This document shows positions 42,694 through 53,051 of a DNA stretch of 64,000 nt, piece by piece. Below the pieces are notes generated by a model. It was not told the origin of the DNA and did not search any database. It was given only the letters and a program-made list of their open reading frames with translations. Both the position numbers and the translations under genes were made by a program. The number at the start of each line of letters is the position of its first letter. Position 1 is the first letter of the stretch. The DNA is from Paracorniculantispora psalliotae (Eukaryota > Ascomycota > Sordariomycetes > Hypocreales > Cordycipitaceae), in NCBI GenBank assembly GCA_002796755.1, contig PHFE01000095.1, forward strand, positions 1,047,270 through 1,111,269. Direction: 5' to 3'.

Positions 42694-43906
42694 ATGGCCG
42701 ACTCCAGCGACGATGGCATCCCTGCCTGGCAGCGCGCATCCGAACAGAGCTCAGCGACTTCGTCAAGTGCCGAGGCCACACCTACGGCGAGCACCGACGC
42801 TGACAGCGACGCCGGCAGTGAGGCCAGCAGCGCGGCCGCAGAGGACAAGCTGACGATTGCACGACGATTCCTCGACGACGAAAATGTCAAAAACGAGCCG
42901 CGCGACAAGAAAGTCGCCTTTCTCAAGTCCAAAGGCGTCGAGGACGACAACATCCAGAAGTTGCTTGGCGATGCCCCAACTGTACGTCTGCGCTCTCTAC
43001 ATAACCACATTCAACGCCTACTAACATGTCACTCCCTCGCAGACTACAGATAAAGAACCTGCTGCAGCCTCCTCCACAGCGCAGAAGCCTTCGAACGTCG
43101 CCGCCGCCGCCGCCGCCGACCGTGCCCCCATCGTCACATATCCCGAGTTCCTCACCAAGGCGCAGCGTCCACCGCCGCTCGTCACCACGCAGGGCATCCT
43201 CAACACCATATACGGCTTCGTCGGCCTTTCGACACTCCTCTACGGCGCGAGCAAGTATGTCGGCGAGCCCATGATCGAGAACCTTAACAGCGCGCGCCAG
43301 GAGCTGCACGACACGACCGCCAGCCGCCTCGAGGAGCTCGTCAACCAGCTTGAGCGCACCGTCTCCATCGTGCCGCCGCTGCCGCCCAAGCACGCCGGTC
43401 CCGGCAGCCCGGCGGCCGCGTCCACCGCGACCACCATGGTCAACGACGCGGACGACGAGGACGAGGACCCGGCAGAGATGTTCCACCGCGACATTGGCAC
43501 GCAGACGGCGTTTAGCGACGCGCTGACGAGCACCGCCGGCGCCGGCGCGGCCGACGCCAAACAGCCCGAGGCGAAGCAGCCCGTGGCGCTGCAGCAGACG
43601 ACGACCGTGGCCAAGCTCGCCAAGGGCATCTCGGGCTTGCGCGACGCCGTCGTCTCCCAGAGCGGCGACTTTGAGGACATCAAGGCGCAGGTCGAGCACT
43701 TCCGTGAGGAACTCGACCGCATGATCTTCCCGCAGATGGACTTTACGACGCCCGGCGGCTACGGCGGCGGTGTCTACCACGGCTTGGCGGCGACGGCCAG
43801 CTCCAAGAACGAGCCCGACGACGAGGTGCGCAAGGCGCGCGACAATATTCGCAGAATCAAGGGCGTGCTGCTGAGCACGCGAAGCTTCCCCGCGTCGACG
43901 AGGTAG
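42694..43906 (+). CDS. Peroxisomal membrane docking protein, Pex14/Pex17-like (Pex33 type)
   Basis: Two exons, 42694-42981 and 43043-43906, 61-nt phase-0 intron, 383 aa. Residues about 48-95 match the N-terminal Pex14 fold (KLTIARRFLDDENV, KKVAFLKSKGVEDDNIQKLL), the three-helix bundle that binds Pex5/Pex19. A hydrophobic segment (about residues 147-168, ILNTIYGFVGLSTLLYGASK) is a likely membrane anchor, followed by a coiled coil (NSARQELHDTTASRLEELVN) and a second helical stretch near the C-terminus. The spacing PPPLVTTQ-hydrophobic-coiled coil is that of the Pezizomycotina-specific Pex14/17 or Pex33 proteins rather than canonical Pex14, which would carry Pro-rich SH3-binding motifs. The likely function is docking of the PTS1/PTS2 import receptors at the peroxisome. 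Confidence 0.72.
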
Positions 43907-44170
43907 AGAGGAAAAAAGCGGGACGTGTGTGTGCTGTATCATGATATCAAATTGGGTTGTTTTTAGCATTCAAGCGAGGAATATTTTGCATGTATAATAA
44001 GACGGCAGAACGGAATCAAAACATGAACATTTTCTGTGAATGGTGCAAATCTAGGCTAAATGGCCAAAATGTGTACATGACAAAACAAATATGCACAGAG
44101 GCCAACCGGGACAAATGCCCGTTTATGTTGGGACTCGAAAGCTACAAAGTCCGACCCTCGCGATGCTGCT

Positions 44171-47100
44171 TCATTTCTCTGGATTCTCAATATTGTAGTG
44201 CTGAAAAAAAGCCTTCCATGACGCAACACGGATATGCTCAAATCCTCGACCGATCTCCTGCTGCTCCTGGTACCACTCCAGGGTCGGCACAAACGTATAC
44301 TCTGACTCGTTTGGCACGCGCGTCGCCAAGGCCCACTGGTACAGCCTATTGACGTATGGCTTGGAAGGGGTAGAACCCGAAACTGGCGGGTTGAATACGA
44401 CGCGTGGTGCAGACCCCGACACATCCTCATCTGCTTCTACAGCATCGGATGGCTCTGCCTGGCCCGTCCGTGCCGGAGAGTGTGACGCGGACGATTCCGA
44501 ACCGCGAGGGCGGACCTCGCTCCATCCACGACTCTCCAGTTGGCTATGGTTCAAGGGAAGCCAGCTCTTAATGTTGGCTAACATGGCCTTAGACCACTCG
44601 AGGGTAATGTCTAGCGGATTTGACAACGACTTGGACGAGCTGAAGCCGCCAGCCCAGACTTGGCCCAATGGGAGATTTATCTTGGCGAACCGATTAATTA
44701 CTTCCGTGATGAGGTTCCTCTGCGACTGTGATAGCTCGGATTCGGCGATGGTGGTTGACTCTCTCGTCGCGTCTCGGAGACGATAGTCCCAGATGAGCAG
44801 CTCAGAATGCGTCCACGGCTTCCGGAACAGCTCCATTGGCCGCAAAAACGCCAACCAGGGATGTCGTGATCGCTGATCATCCGCATCAGTCTGGCTATTG
44901 TCGTCGTCGGCAATATAAAATAGCGCAAACTGTGTGTTTCCTCTCCCATGGGATTTTGTTCCGTCAATAGTTCGACTGAGGTACTTTGCAAAATAGTTCA
45001 CCCAATCGCTGGCGTCACCATTTCGCAACTCGCCCCCATGCCGTTGCACTGGCCAAGGACATATCACCAAAGGAATCCACGGCCCGGCGTGTGTGCTGCT
45101 ACTCAGGCCTTTCAGGTATGTAGTGAGACACTGTGTCGAATCGCTCGAAACCAACTCAAACTTGGCGCGCTCTGTATCAATGGGCATGCCTTTGGGGCTC
45201 TTGGCTCTGGCGAAGGAATCTCTCAAATCGTACCGATTGATGTACCTTGAAAATCTGTGCTCTTGGTGATTATCTGAGCAAAGCACATGGAATTTCCGAA
45301 ATTGGTCGATATGGGAAATACTCCAGCATCCAAACCAGTTGACCAGACTTTGCTCATCATTGCCGTCAATATTGATAGGAGCTGATGCAACTGGGGCCGT
45401 CAGCTCTTCCGTATCTCGCTCCAAAAGCTTTTTCATGAGTACAAAGGTTCGCATCCGAGTTTCGAGAACATTTTTTGGCTCACGCGTTTCGAAGTTGGCC
45501 TCGCTCTTTTCCAAAGCCAAGGACAGCAGCCAATCATCCATGCCGTAGCATACAGCCAGTTTGCCATGGCGGTATATGGAAGCTTCCGATGCAAAATTTT
45601 GCCAGGCCCATTTCAAGAAACTATATGCTTGAAGTGGCTGTGAGATAAAAAAGCTGGGGGGCGCCAGTATAGCGACACCCGGGGGGAAAACCCAATCCAG
45701 CGCGATACCAACCTGCTCCATGTGGTCTTCCATAGATTTTGGCTCAGAGACCGGAGAACAGAATGGCAATCGAAAAATCCAAAACTTGTAATCTTCATTG
45801 CGTCTGTGTAACAGTGTATGAAAGCGAGGCAAGCGATGCAGAGACTGAACGCAATCCTGATGTAAGATGATCACCCCTCGGGAACCTTCAATAAACTTGG
45901 CCCAATGCCCTGGTTTGGTGCAGGATCGAATTTCGCAATTCTTATGGAATGTTCTCAACCAGCGGCATAATAGGTCCTCCTCCGGTTTTGCTGATGAGGG
46001 GAAAATCAAGAAAAAGCTATCCAGAATATTCTGTGTTTTCGCCGTCTGGTCGGGGCTCGGGAGCAGCTTCTGATAGAGATACTTATCAAACAAACCGAAG
46101 CCCGATTGATATTTCAAATCGAATTCCAACGCCATGCTATTAGGTGGAAAATTTAACGCCGGCATAAATGCCAGAAATCGCAGCAAATGATTCTCTGGCG
46201 TTGGGGATGCCGGAAGCGGATGTTCCTGCCAATCGGGAGACTTGCAAGGGTAAACAACAATACACAACCCATCTCCGCGACAGAGTAGACCAAAAGATGA
46301 TGCGCGAAGACAATCTGCAACACTTGCAAGCTCTTTTGCTTGAAGATGGGAGCTGGCAGTACCTAGAACCCAAAAGCCTGTGCTTAGCTCCGTGGCAATC
46401 AATTGTCGTAAAAGGTCTTGCGCGGTGCAAATATGAGAAAATTCGAAGGTCTCTTGGTCTGCAAATTTCTCGTAAAAGTCCAACTGCGACTTATCTGGTC
46501 GCGACGCCATATGAAACGAGCATGCGAGCTTGGTAGATCCAATAATACACGTTTTGGGGGTATCTTGAAGATCACTTCGTTCTCGTATTGGATTTTCTTC
46601 GGAAATTATCGGGGTCTTTCCAGTGGACGATGATGATTTTGATTTTGATGTCGGCGTGGCCTGGTTGTGAGAACGATCGGGTACGAATAGACTAACTTCC
46701 GCTCTGTTCGTGGATCGTTGTTTGGTCGGTGCTTTGAGTGAGAAAGACACCCTCTTTTCGGGCTTATTAGGCCGTAATGATGGAAGAGAATTTGTTTCTC
46801 TGTTTTTATTCTCTTCGATAGTTGTCGGCGTCTTGGGTTGGTGCAGTGGTTCCTCTGCAGCCGTGTCTCGTTTTGTAAGACGATCGATGCCTTGATTTTC
46901 CACAGTCTTGTCGGCAAATGAAACCGCACCAGACATATTGGACGAATTTTCGTTGGGGCTTTGGGACAGAGCAGTAGTTGGCGACATATTGTCACTCTCG
47001 TCGTCGATATCCATTGCGTCGCTCCCGAGGCCAGACCCATCATCTGGTGCATAGGGTCCACGAGTAGCGAGAACAGGGCTAGCAAGTTTTTTGGGAACCG

Positions 47101-47821
47101 TGTCGATGGCGATCTCAGCAAAACTTTGCTGAAGAGACGATGATTCTTGATCTTTATTCTCGAAGGCGGCCTTGTCTGTAGACACCGACTCATCCGTCTT
47201 GTTGGGAGTAGTCATTTCTTCGGCAGCGGGATCACATGCCGCGGTCAAGGCGTCTATCCCAATTTCGGATTCTGAATCTGAGAAAAGGGCGTCGATAGAG
47301 GATCGGCGAGAGCGCTGGTTGGAAACTGGTACGTCGGAGACTGTTTCTTGAAGGGACGCCTGTGGCGCTTGGAGAGCGGACTTTGATGAATTGACCCCGG
47401 TAGCTTTGGGCTGGTCCTCGGGTGTAGCATTGACTTCAGCTACCAGGTCTTCAAATGTTCGATCCAGGGGCTCTATTTCCAGACCACGGCGTTGACGCTC
47501 ACGATTTCGCCTCTCAAGTTGATCGCATCTTGCTCGAAGTTTCTCGATTATTGCCACACGCCATTCATCAATGTCAAATTTGGGAATCTTCCCCTCTCTT
47601 TGTTTTATTCTCGTCTTAGACCACTGTGCCAACAGGCTTGGCGGGATGTTTCGCCGTGGCTCCCATGTTGCTCGACCGAGTGGATATCCTTCCCATTCAA
47701 TGAGAAACTGCGTGGTACCTTTAACTGTACCTTGAGCGAGAATTTGTTTCACCAAGTATTCTTTCTCAGAGTCCACGGTCGACTCGGTAGAAGTGATGGA
47801 AATGTCATCATTTGGATCCAT
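44171..47821 (-). CDS. Chromodomain protein with long unknown C-terminal region
   Basis: 1216 aa from ATG 47821, one exon. The chromodomain is at residues about 21-70 (EYLVKQILAQGTVKGTTQFL, IEWEGYPLGRATWEPRRNI), with the aromatic-cage candidates Tyr22, Trp and the WEP motif. A basic helical segment follows (RCDQLERRNRERQRRG). Residues about 120-500 are acidic, Ser-rich and probably disordered. From about residue 510 to the end lies a compact region of some 700 residues with many Trp/Phe (for example GHWAKFIEGSRGVIILHQDC, PPGVAILAPPSFFISQPLQ, SLVNWFGCWSISHIDQFRKF) and no motif I recognise. Such chromodomains usually bind methylated histone H3 Lys9 or Lys27. The frame stays open to 48037 without an ATG, so a short 5' exon may add residues. 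It could be a heterochromatin or silencing-complex subunit. Confidence 0.8.
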   Translation of the reverse strand: MDPNDDISITSTESTVDSEKEYLVKQILAQGTVKGTTQFLIEWEGYPLGRATWEPRRNIPPSLLAQWSKTRIKQREGKIPKFDIDEWRVAIIEKLRARCDQLERRNRERQRRGLEIEPLDRTFEDLVAEVNATPEDQPKATGVNSSKSALQAPQASLQETVSDVPVSNQRSRRSSIDALFSDSESEIGIDALTAACDPAAEEMTTPNKTDESVSTDKAAFENKDQESSSLQQSFAEIAIDTVPKKLASPVLATRGPYAPDDGSGLGSDAMDIDDESDNMSPTTALSQSPNENSSNMSGAVSFADKTVENQGIDRLTKRDTAAEEPLHQPKTPTTIEENKNRETNSLPSLRPNKPEKRVSFSLKAPTKQRSTNRAEVSLFVPDRSHNQATPTSKSKSSSSTGKTPIISEENPIRERSDLQDTPKTCIIGSTKLACSFHMASRPDKSQLDFYEKFADQETFEFSHICTAQDLLRQLIATELSTGFWVLGTASSHLQAKELASVADCLRASSFGLLCRGDGLCIVVYPCKSPDWQEHPLPASPTPENHLLRFLAFMPALNFPPNSMALEFDLKYQSGFGLFDKYLYQKLLPSPDQTAKTQNILDSFFLIFPSSAKPEEDLLCRWLRTFHKNCEIRSCTKPGHWAKFIEGSRGVIILHQDCVQSLHRLPRFHTLLHRRNEDYKFWIFRLPFCSPVSEPKSMEDHMEQVGIALDWVFPPGVAILAPPSFFISQPLQAYSFLKWAWQNFASEASIYRHGKLAVCYGMDDWLLSLALEKSEANFETREPKNVLETRMRTFVLMKKLLERDTEELTAPVASAPINIDGNDEQSLVNWFGCWSISHIDQFRKFHVLCSDNHQEHRFSRYINRYDLRDSFARAKSPKGMPIDTERAKFELVSSDSTQCLTTYLKGLSSSTHAGPWIPLVICPWPVQRHGGELRNGDASDWVNYFAKYLSRTIDGTKSHGRGNTQFALFYIADDDNSQTDADDQRSRHPWLAFLRPMELFRKPWTHSELLIWDYRLRDATRESTTIAESELSQSQRNLITEVINRFAKINLPLGQVWAGGFSSSKSLSNPLDITLEWSKAMLANIKSWLPLNHSQLESRGWSEVRPRGSESSASHSPARTGQAEPSDAVEADEDVSGSAPRVVFNPPVSGSTPSKPYVNRLYQWALATRVPNESEYTFVPTLEWYQEQQEIGRGFEHIRVASWKAFFQHYNIENPEK

Positions 47822-49508
47822 CTCGCTCAGCAAAGGCTGTTTTCCCCGTTTGGCGGTTGACAGGGCGGACGCGTGTTGGTAGGGCACACCCCGATATTGA
47901 GGCTTCCCCGGGGATACTGCTTTGGTAGACGCTAGAAAATTCGGAATGTTTTTCCTTGCAGTCGAATGTGCTGGGGTGTCTGCGGCGTTGTCTCGTGAAG
48001 AAAATGAAGCAAGAAGACTGGCTGCGCATACAAACAAGTGTGCGCGTGAGGATGCTAGTGGTAAAGGTGCTGGGGCTTAGAAACCCTCTAACTAGGCACG
48101 TGTAGAATGTATTATGATTAAAGGCGGCTGCTTCATGCAGGTAGAAAATATTCGCGAGGCGGCTATCTCTCCATGAATGTTTGCGTGAAGGAGATATTGG
48201 GCGGCTACGTGCAGCCAGCAGCCAACGTACGCTGGGTAGTGGCACCCAAGTGCCAGCTGGCTGCCAACTGACGAAGGCCAACCACGGCTCTGCGCAAAAG
48301 TCAAAATACTACGTAGGTAGGTACTTTCGAATACAACTAGAGTCTTCTAGAAGCATTAGTTTTTATTTTCTCGAGCCTATATTTACTTTCGGCATTGTTC
48401 CCCGTTCCCGTTAAGATTTGTTTGCTCTCCACCCGCTTCGGGCTGGAGAGTTTTCTGTGCTACGTGAGGCTGGCGCTTCTGCGACTGCCCTGCGTACTCA
48501 ATGAGACGTGTCCAGTCAGAAATCAGGTAGGCGATGCGCTGGGAAACTGGATATAGTATCTCCGATATAATGCAATCGTCGTCACGGCGACGGATTCAAC
48601 ACTGCCTGTCTGTCGTGGCGGAGCATACCATGGCGTTGTGTCTGGCCTGGGTACTCTTCATCAGCAGGCTACAGTATAACTGTTGCTGATGGCTTATAGC
48701 GCCAGGCAGCAGAATTAAACTCGGCTCAAGCTCCGTCTGCCTCTATGACAACGTCGTCTTTGATAGCGTTGTCTGTACGACATGTGCCATCTAGTTGGAA
48801 ATTTTACGGTAGCATCAAGGCGATAGCGGGATGCCAAAAGCAAGTTACCTGGTTTCCATTGGTGCACCGCGCGCTAAGTTACACCAGCATACCAACGCTA
48901 CCAACCAAAGTTCACAGCGTGAAGCCCTCATCTGGCATCTAATAGGCCCTTGTATGAGATTGTAGCGCATCGTTTAGTGGGGATTTGTTCTCCAACTAAC
49001 CTGGTAAACCCGGTTTTGCTGCTTGTCGCCGTATCGTCTCGAGCGCCAGTGGAGGCTGACAAGTTGGTCGCCAAACCCCTGGACATGGGGCACAGGCCCA
49101 AGAGCCCCTTATTTGAGACTCTGCCCTTGTTTCCTGATCCTTTCCCCCTCCTTCGCCTGTGCCCAGCTAGCGTCAGTTTTAGCATTGCTTTGCTAGGGGC
49201 CTGCTATTCTCAGGGCCTGTCAATGCCTGTTAGTCTGTGTTGGAGCGGGAAACACGACCATCTCGGGCTCTGATTAGCTTCGGGCGTTGCGTTTGCTGCC
49301 CCTCCTCCTCGCTGCCCGCCCACCAAGCATAAGTTGCACACACACACTGCGCCGCCCACCCACACAGCCAACGTTGGCAGCCCCATTTGGCACCAGACCT
49401 CCTACTGGACCTCTGTAAAGCCGCGACTTCTCTCCTCCACATCCACACCACAACGTCACCGCGACCGCCTGCATACACATACGCATTTCTCGCTACAATA
49501 CCGCAGCC
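47822..49508. promoter_or_regulatory. Divergent promoter of the chromodomain gene and Rab11
   Basis: About 1.7 kb. The first 220 bp are open in the chromodomain frame (possible leader or missed exon). Other frames are short. The stretch before 49500 is pyrimidine-rich, as in leaders of highly expressed fungal genes. No other feature supported. Confidence 0.5.
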
Positions 49509-50451
49509 ATGGCAAACGATGAATATGATGTACGTACTTCTGCTTCACCTCGACCGCCTGCCCCCATACTCTGCTTCTTGGACAACTCATACTGACCTCG
49601 CCGCCCCACTAGTTCCTCTTCAAAGGTACACCTATCCATCTCGGTCCCCCTGATTCCATTCCGCAGCTACCGGCTGCGATGCGTTTTGCTCCGGCGCATC
49701 GATACTGACATGCTCCTCGCTAGTCGTTCTGATCGGAGACTCTGGTGTTGGTAAATCCAACCTTCTCAGCCGATTCACCCGCAACGAGTTCAACCTCGAC
49801 TCGAAGTCCACCATCGGTGTCGAATTCGCCACGCGCTCCATCCAGGTCGACTCCAAGACCATCAAGGCACAGATTTGGGATACCGCCGGCCAGGAACGAT
49901 ACCGCGCCATTACCTCCGCCTACTACCGTGGCGCCGTTGGTGCCCTCCTCGTCTACGATATCAGCAAGCACCAGACATACGAGAATGTCACGAGATGGCT
50001 CAAGGAGCTGCGCGACCACGCCGACGCCAACATTGTCATCATGCTTGTTGGTAACAAGAGTGATTTGCGCCACCTGAGAGCTGTTACCACCGATGAGGCC
50101 AAGGCGTTTGCTAGTATGTCGAACCGCCAGCTTCCACCTTGCCCTGCGCCGCCCCAGCCCGGCTGACCATCTTTTTTAGGCGAAAACCACTTGTCATTCA
50201 TTGAGACTTCTGCCCTCGATGCCAGCAACGTTGAGCTTGCTTTCCAAAACATTCTGACTGGTTCGCGAACCCCTACTACTCTGATCGTTGGCATGTCCAG
50301 GCTAACACCACTTCTAGAAATCTACCGTATTGTTTCGAGCAAGGCCCTCGACGGCGGCGACGGCGCTCAGGCCACGATTGGCGCTGGCACCAACATTTCC
50401 CTGAGCAAGGCTGCGGACGACGATGCCGCCAAGGGTGGCAAGTGCTGCTAG
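49509..50451 (+). CDS. Rab GTPase, Rab11/Ypt31 family
   Basis: Five exons: 49509-49529, 49613-49625 (only 13 nt), 49724-50113, 50180-50260, 50318-50451; introns 83, 98, 66 and 57 nt; 212 aa. The protein starts MANDEYDFLFKVVLIGDSGV and has all GTPase motifs: GDSGVGKS (P-loop), the effector segment STIGVEFATRSI, WDTAGQERYRAI (switch II), GNKSD and ETSAL. It ends GGKCC, the double-cysteine geranylgeranylation signal. The effector-region sequence is typical for Rab11/Ypt31 (RabE in Aspergillus), which drives late-Golgi to plasma-membrane traffic and hyphal-tip growth. Length is exact for the family. Exon boundaries restore the conserved frame throughout, so the model is firm. Confidence 0.95.
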
Positions 50452-51104
50452 TCTTAATACACAGCTCGAGACCTTGTCCTAGATACCAAAAGATTCAGCG
50501 CGGTGCGCTCACGACGTCACGCCGTGCATGGGATGCTCGACGCACTGCTAAGGAGATGGCCGCGATGATTTCGGTTTTGTTGAAGTAGATGGCGCAGTCA
50601 CTTTGGCTTTCCTTTGTTTTTATGATGGTTGTCCAAGTTCCGATGCGTTTGACGATTGCTACTACGCCTTACGTAGCTAAAATGAAAACTCTAATGCCAA
50701 GATACATCCTATGAGATCGAACCGTGATCGAATATTACCATCTGTACTTCACTACTTTAATAGGGTGCCCTACTTAGGCGCACCGGCTTTCCGATCGTAT
50801 TCCTTTCAGACCGCTCGCTCGTGGGACACATCGAGGCCAGAGACATGTGCGGCGATGGAGGGGCTGTAGGTACACTCTACCAGTGCCTACATACTGTGAA
50901 CCCGCAATCGCAAAGTACTGGATACACTGCCATCGAAATCCGTCGCCAGTCCCGCACTACGATAAGAGTCCCTTATCGGCCGGAGAAAGTCTTGCTCCGC
51001 CCAAAATTTTTGGCAAGCCTGCCTACAAACCATTCCTGATCGCAGCGCTCTGTTGAACAGACAATAAATTCGCCAATCCATTTTGCGACGCCAAACATTA
51101 CACA
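50452..51104. other. Intergenic between Rab11 and brx1
   Basis: About 650 bp: 3' flank of Rab11 and promoter of brx1, both plus-strand. No coding signal seen. Confidence 0.5.
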
Positions 51105-52161
51105 ATGGCTGCAGTTTACAAATCGCTCTCGAAGAGCAGCGCCCAGAAGCAAGATGCGCCTTCTTCTGGCCCTAAGAAAAATAAGCAGCGAGTCCTGATC
51201 CTGTCGTCTCGCGGCGTCACCTACAGGTAATTTTTTCCTGCCCATGCGACCAGCCTTCCGCATGGCGCGTTGACTGACATACCAAACAGACACCGCCATC
51301 TGTTAAACGATATTGCTTCCATGCTTCCTCACGGTCGAAAGGATGCCAAATTCGACTCCAAGTCCCGCCTCAACGAACTGAACGAACTCGCCGAGCTGTA
51401 CAACTGCAACAACGTCCTCTTCTTCGAAGCCCGCAAAGGACAGGATTTGTACGTATGGCTTAGCAAGGTTCCTAACGGACCGACCGTCAAATTCCATCTC
51501 CAAAATTGTGAGTAACATCGCGCTACGCTATCAGGCGCCGTACACTAATTTGCCACATGCAGTGCACACCATGGAGGAGCTGCACTTCACCGGCAACTGT
51601 TTGAAGGGCTCTCGACCTCTTCTGTCCTTTGATTCCGCTTTCGACTCCGAGCCCCACCTCAAAGTCATCAAAGAACTGTTTTTCCACACATTTGGCGTCC
51701 CCGAGGGTGCCAGAAAGTCCAAGCCCTTCATCGACCACGTAATGGGCTTCAGCGTTGTCGATGGGAAAATCTGGATTCGCAACTACCAAATTAGCGAAAC
51801 GGAGGGTTCCCTCCTTGACGCTGAGGGCGACAAGGATGCCAAGAAGAAGAGCAAGAAGGCGGCCACCACTGGCAGCAACCTCGAAATCAGCCTCGTCGAG
51901 ATTGGACCTCGATTCGTCCTTACCCCGATCGTCATACAAGAGGGCTCTTTCGGTGGACCCATCATCTACGAGAACAAGCAGTTTGTCTCGCCCAACCAGG
52001 TCCGCGCCGACCTGCGCAGGTCCAAGGCCACTCGCCACAACGCCAGAGCCGAACAGACGGTCGGCAGACTGTCGCGAAAGGGAGAACTCGGTCTGCGTAC
52101 GAATGGCAGCAAGCAGAAAATTCCCGGAGACGAGCTGGATAAGAGAAAACTGTTTGCATAA
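51105..52161 (+). CDS. brx1: Ribosome biogenesis protein Brx1 (Brix domain)
   Basis: Three exons: 51105-51226, 51290-51507, 51563-52161; introns 63 and 55 nt; 312 aa. After a short basic N-terminus (KKNKQRVLILSSRGVTYRHR) the Brix domain runs to about residue 230, with typical segments LLNDIASMLPHGRKDAKFDS, NNVLFFEARKGQDLYVWLSK, GPTVKFHLQNLHTMEEL and FSVVDGKIWIRNYQIS. The C-terminal third contains VEIGPRFVLTPIVIQEGSFG, GGPIIYENKQFVSPNQVRA and a basic tail. Brx1 acts in the nucleolus in 60S subunit assembly, together with Ebp2. Length agrees with yeast Brx1 (291 aa). Confidence 0.95.
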
Positions 52162-53051
52162 ATCATATTTTGTATTCCCATTTGAGGCGCCGGCGTTTTG
52201 CAATGCTTTTGTCCGAAAAGAAGAAAATGTAATTTATGGATTAGCTAGTTTTAGGCATATACAAAATACTTTTTATTAACGATGTTTGCAATTGCGATCG
52301 AATCCAAATTGCGGCGTTGCTATTAGCGAAGCTGTTTGCGTTTTGCGCCGGTAAAAGGCCGGTAGTTGTTGATTATGCGACTACATGCGTGCACAAGCCG
52401 GCGTGCTGTGTACATACGCCACGCCATCCCAGCCCATCCCTTTCTACCTTTCACTCTACCATCTCGCACTTCTCATGCAAGACCAGCAACGAGCATTCTG
52501 CATCATGCATCCTCTAACGCGGCCGCCAGCAATGGCAGAATTCGAATTTCCCAATATACCCAGCGCAATGGCGCGCGACATCTCCAACACCGTTTATAGC
52601 CCCAACGCCGGGGTGTCCAGACTGTAAAGCTCACGGTGCAGCCGTTTCCTGGCATCCACTGTACCCAAGTGGAAGCCAGGGAGCATCAGGAGTTTAACCG
52701 TACTTCGGGACGAACTCATTTTTATTTCAAACTTTAAACAGGGCATTTGCCTTGTTATTCTCTGATCCAAAGTAGCTACTTTGGACTCGGATTGGTAAAG
52801 GGGCCGCTATTCCCTTCGCCAACGGTTGACTCATAGTTCAGCCTTGCTCCTCAGAGCCGCCCGGCTTCGAAGCAACGACTGCCAGGTAAGTTATCACCTA
52901 TGTTAACCCACGAATTCCCCCGTCTAAGAATGGGTAATAAATAGGCTATATCTGCCTTGCACACGGAAATCAGATTCCCGTACGCAAGCGTCCTCAATCT
53001 CTTACTAGCGCGTTAGCCGCTCATACAATCTTTTCCGGCCACAGCGCAATT
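52162..53051. other. Intergenic, 890 bp
   Basis: 3' flank of brx1 and promoter of the F-box-like gene. An 80-codon frame (52385-52627) lacks any motif and is not called. Nothing else seen. Confidence 0.5.

Noticed and set aside
52385..52627. 80-codon frame after brx1
   Set aside because: No motif, overlapping frames in other phases, no splice or context support.
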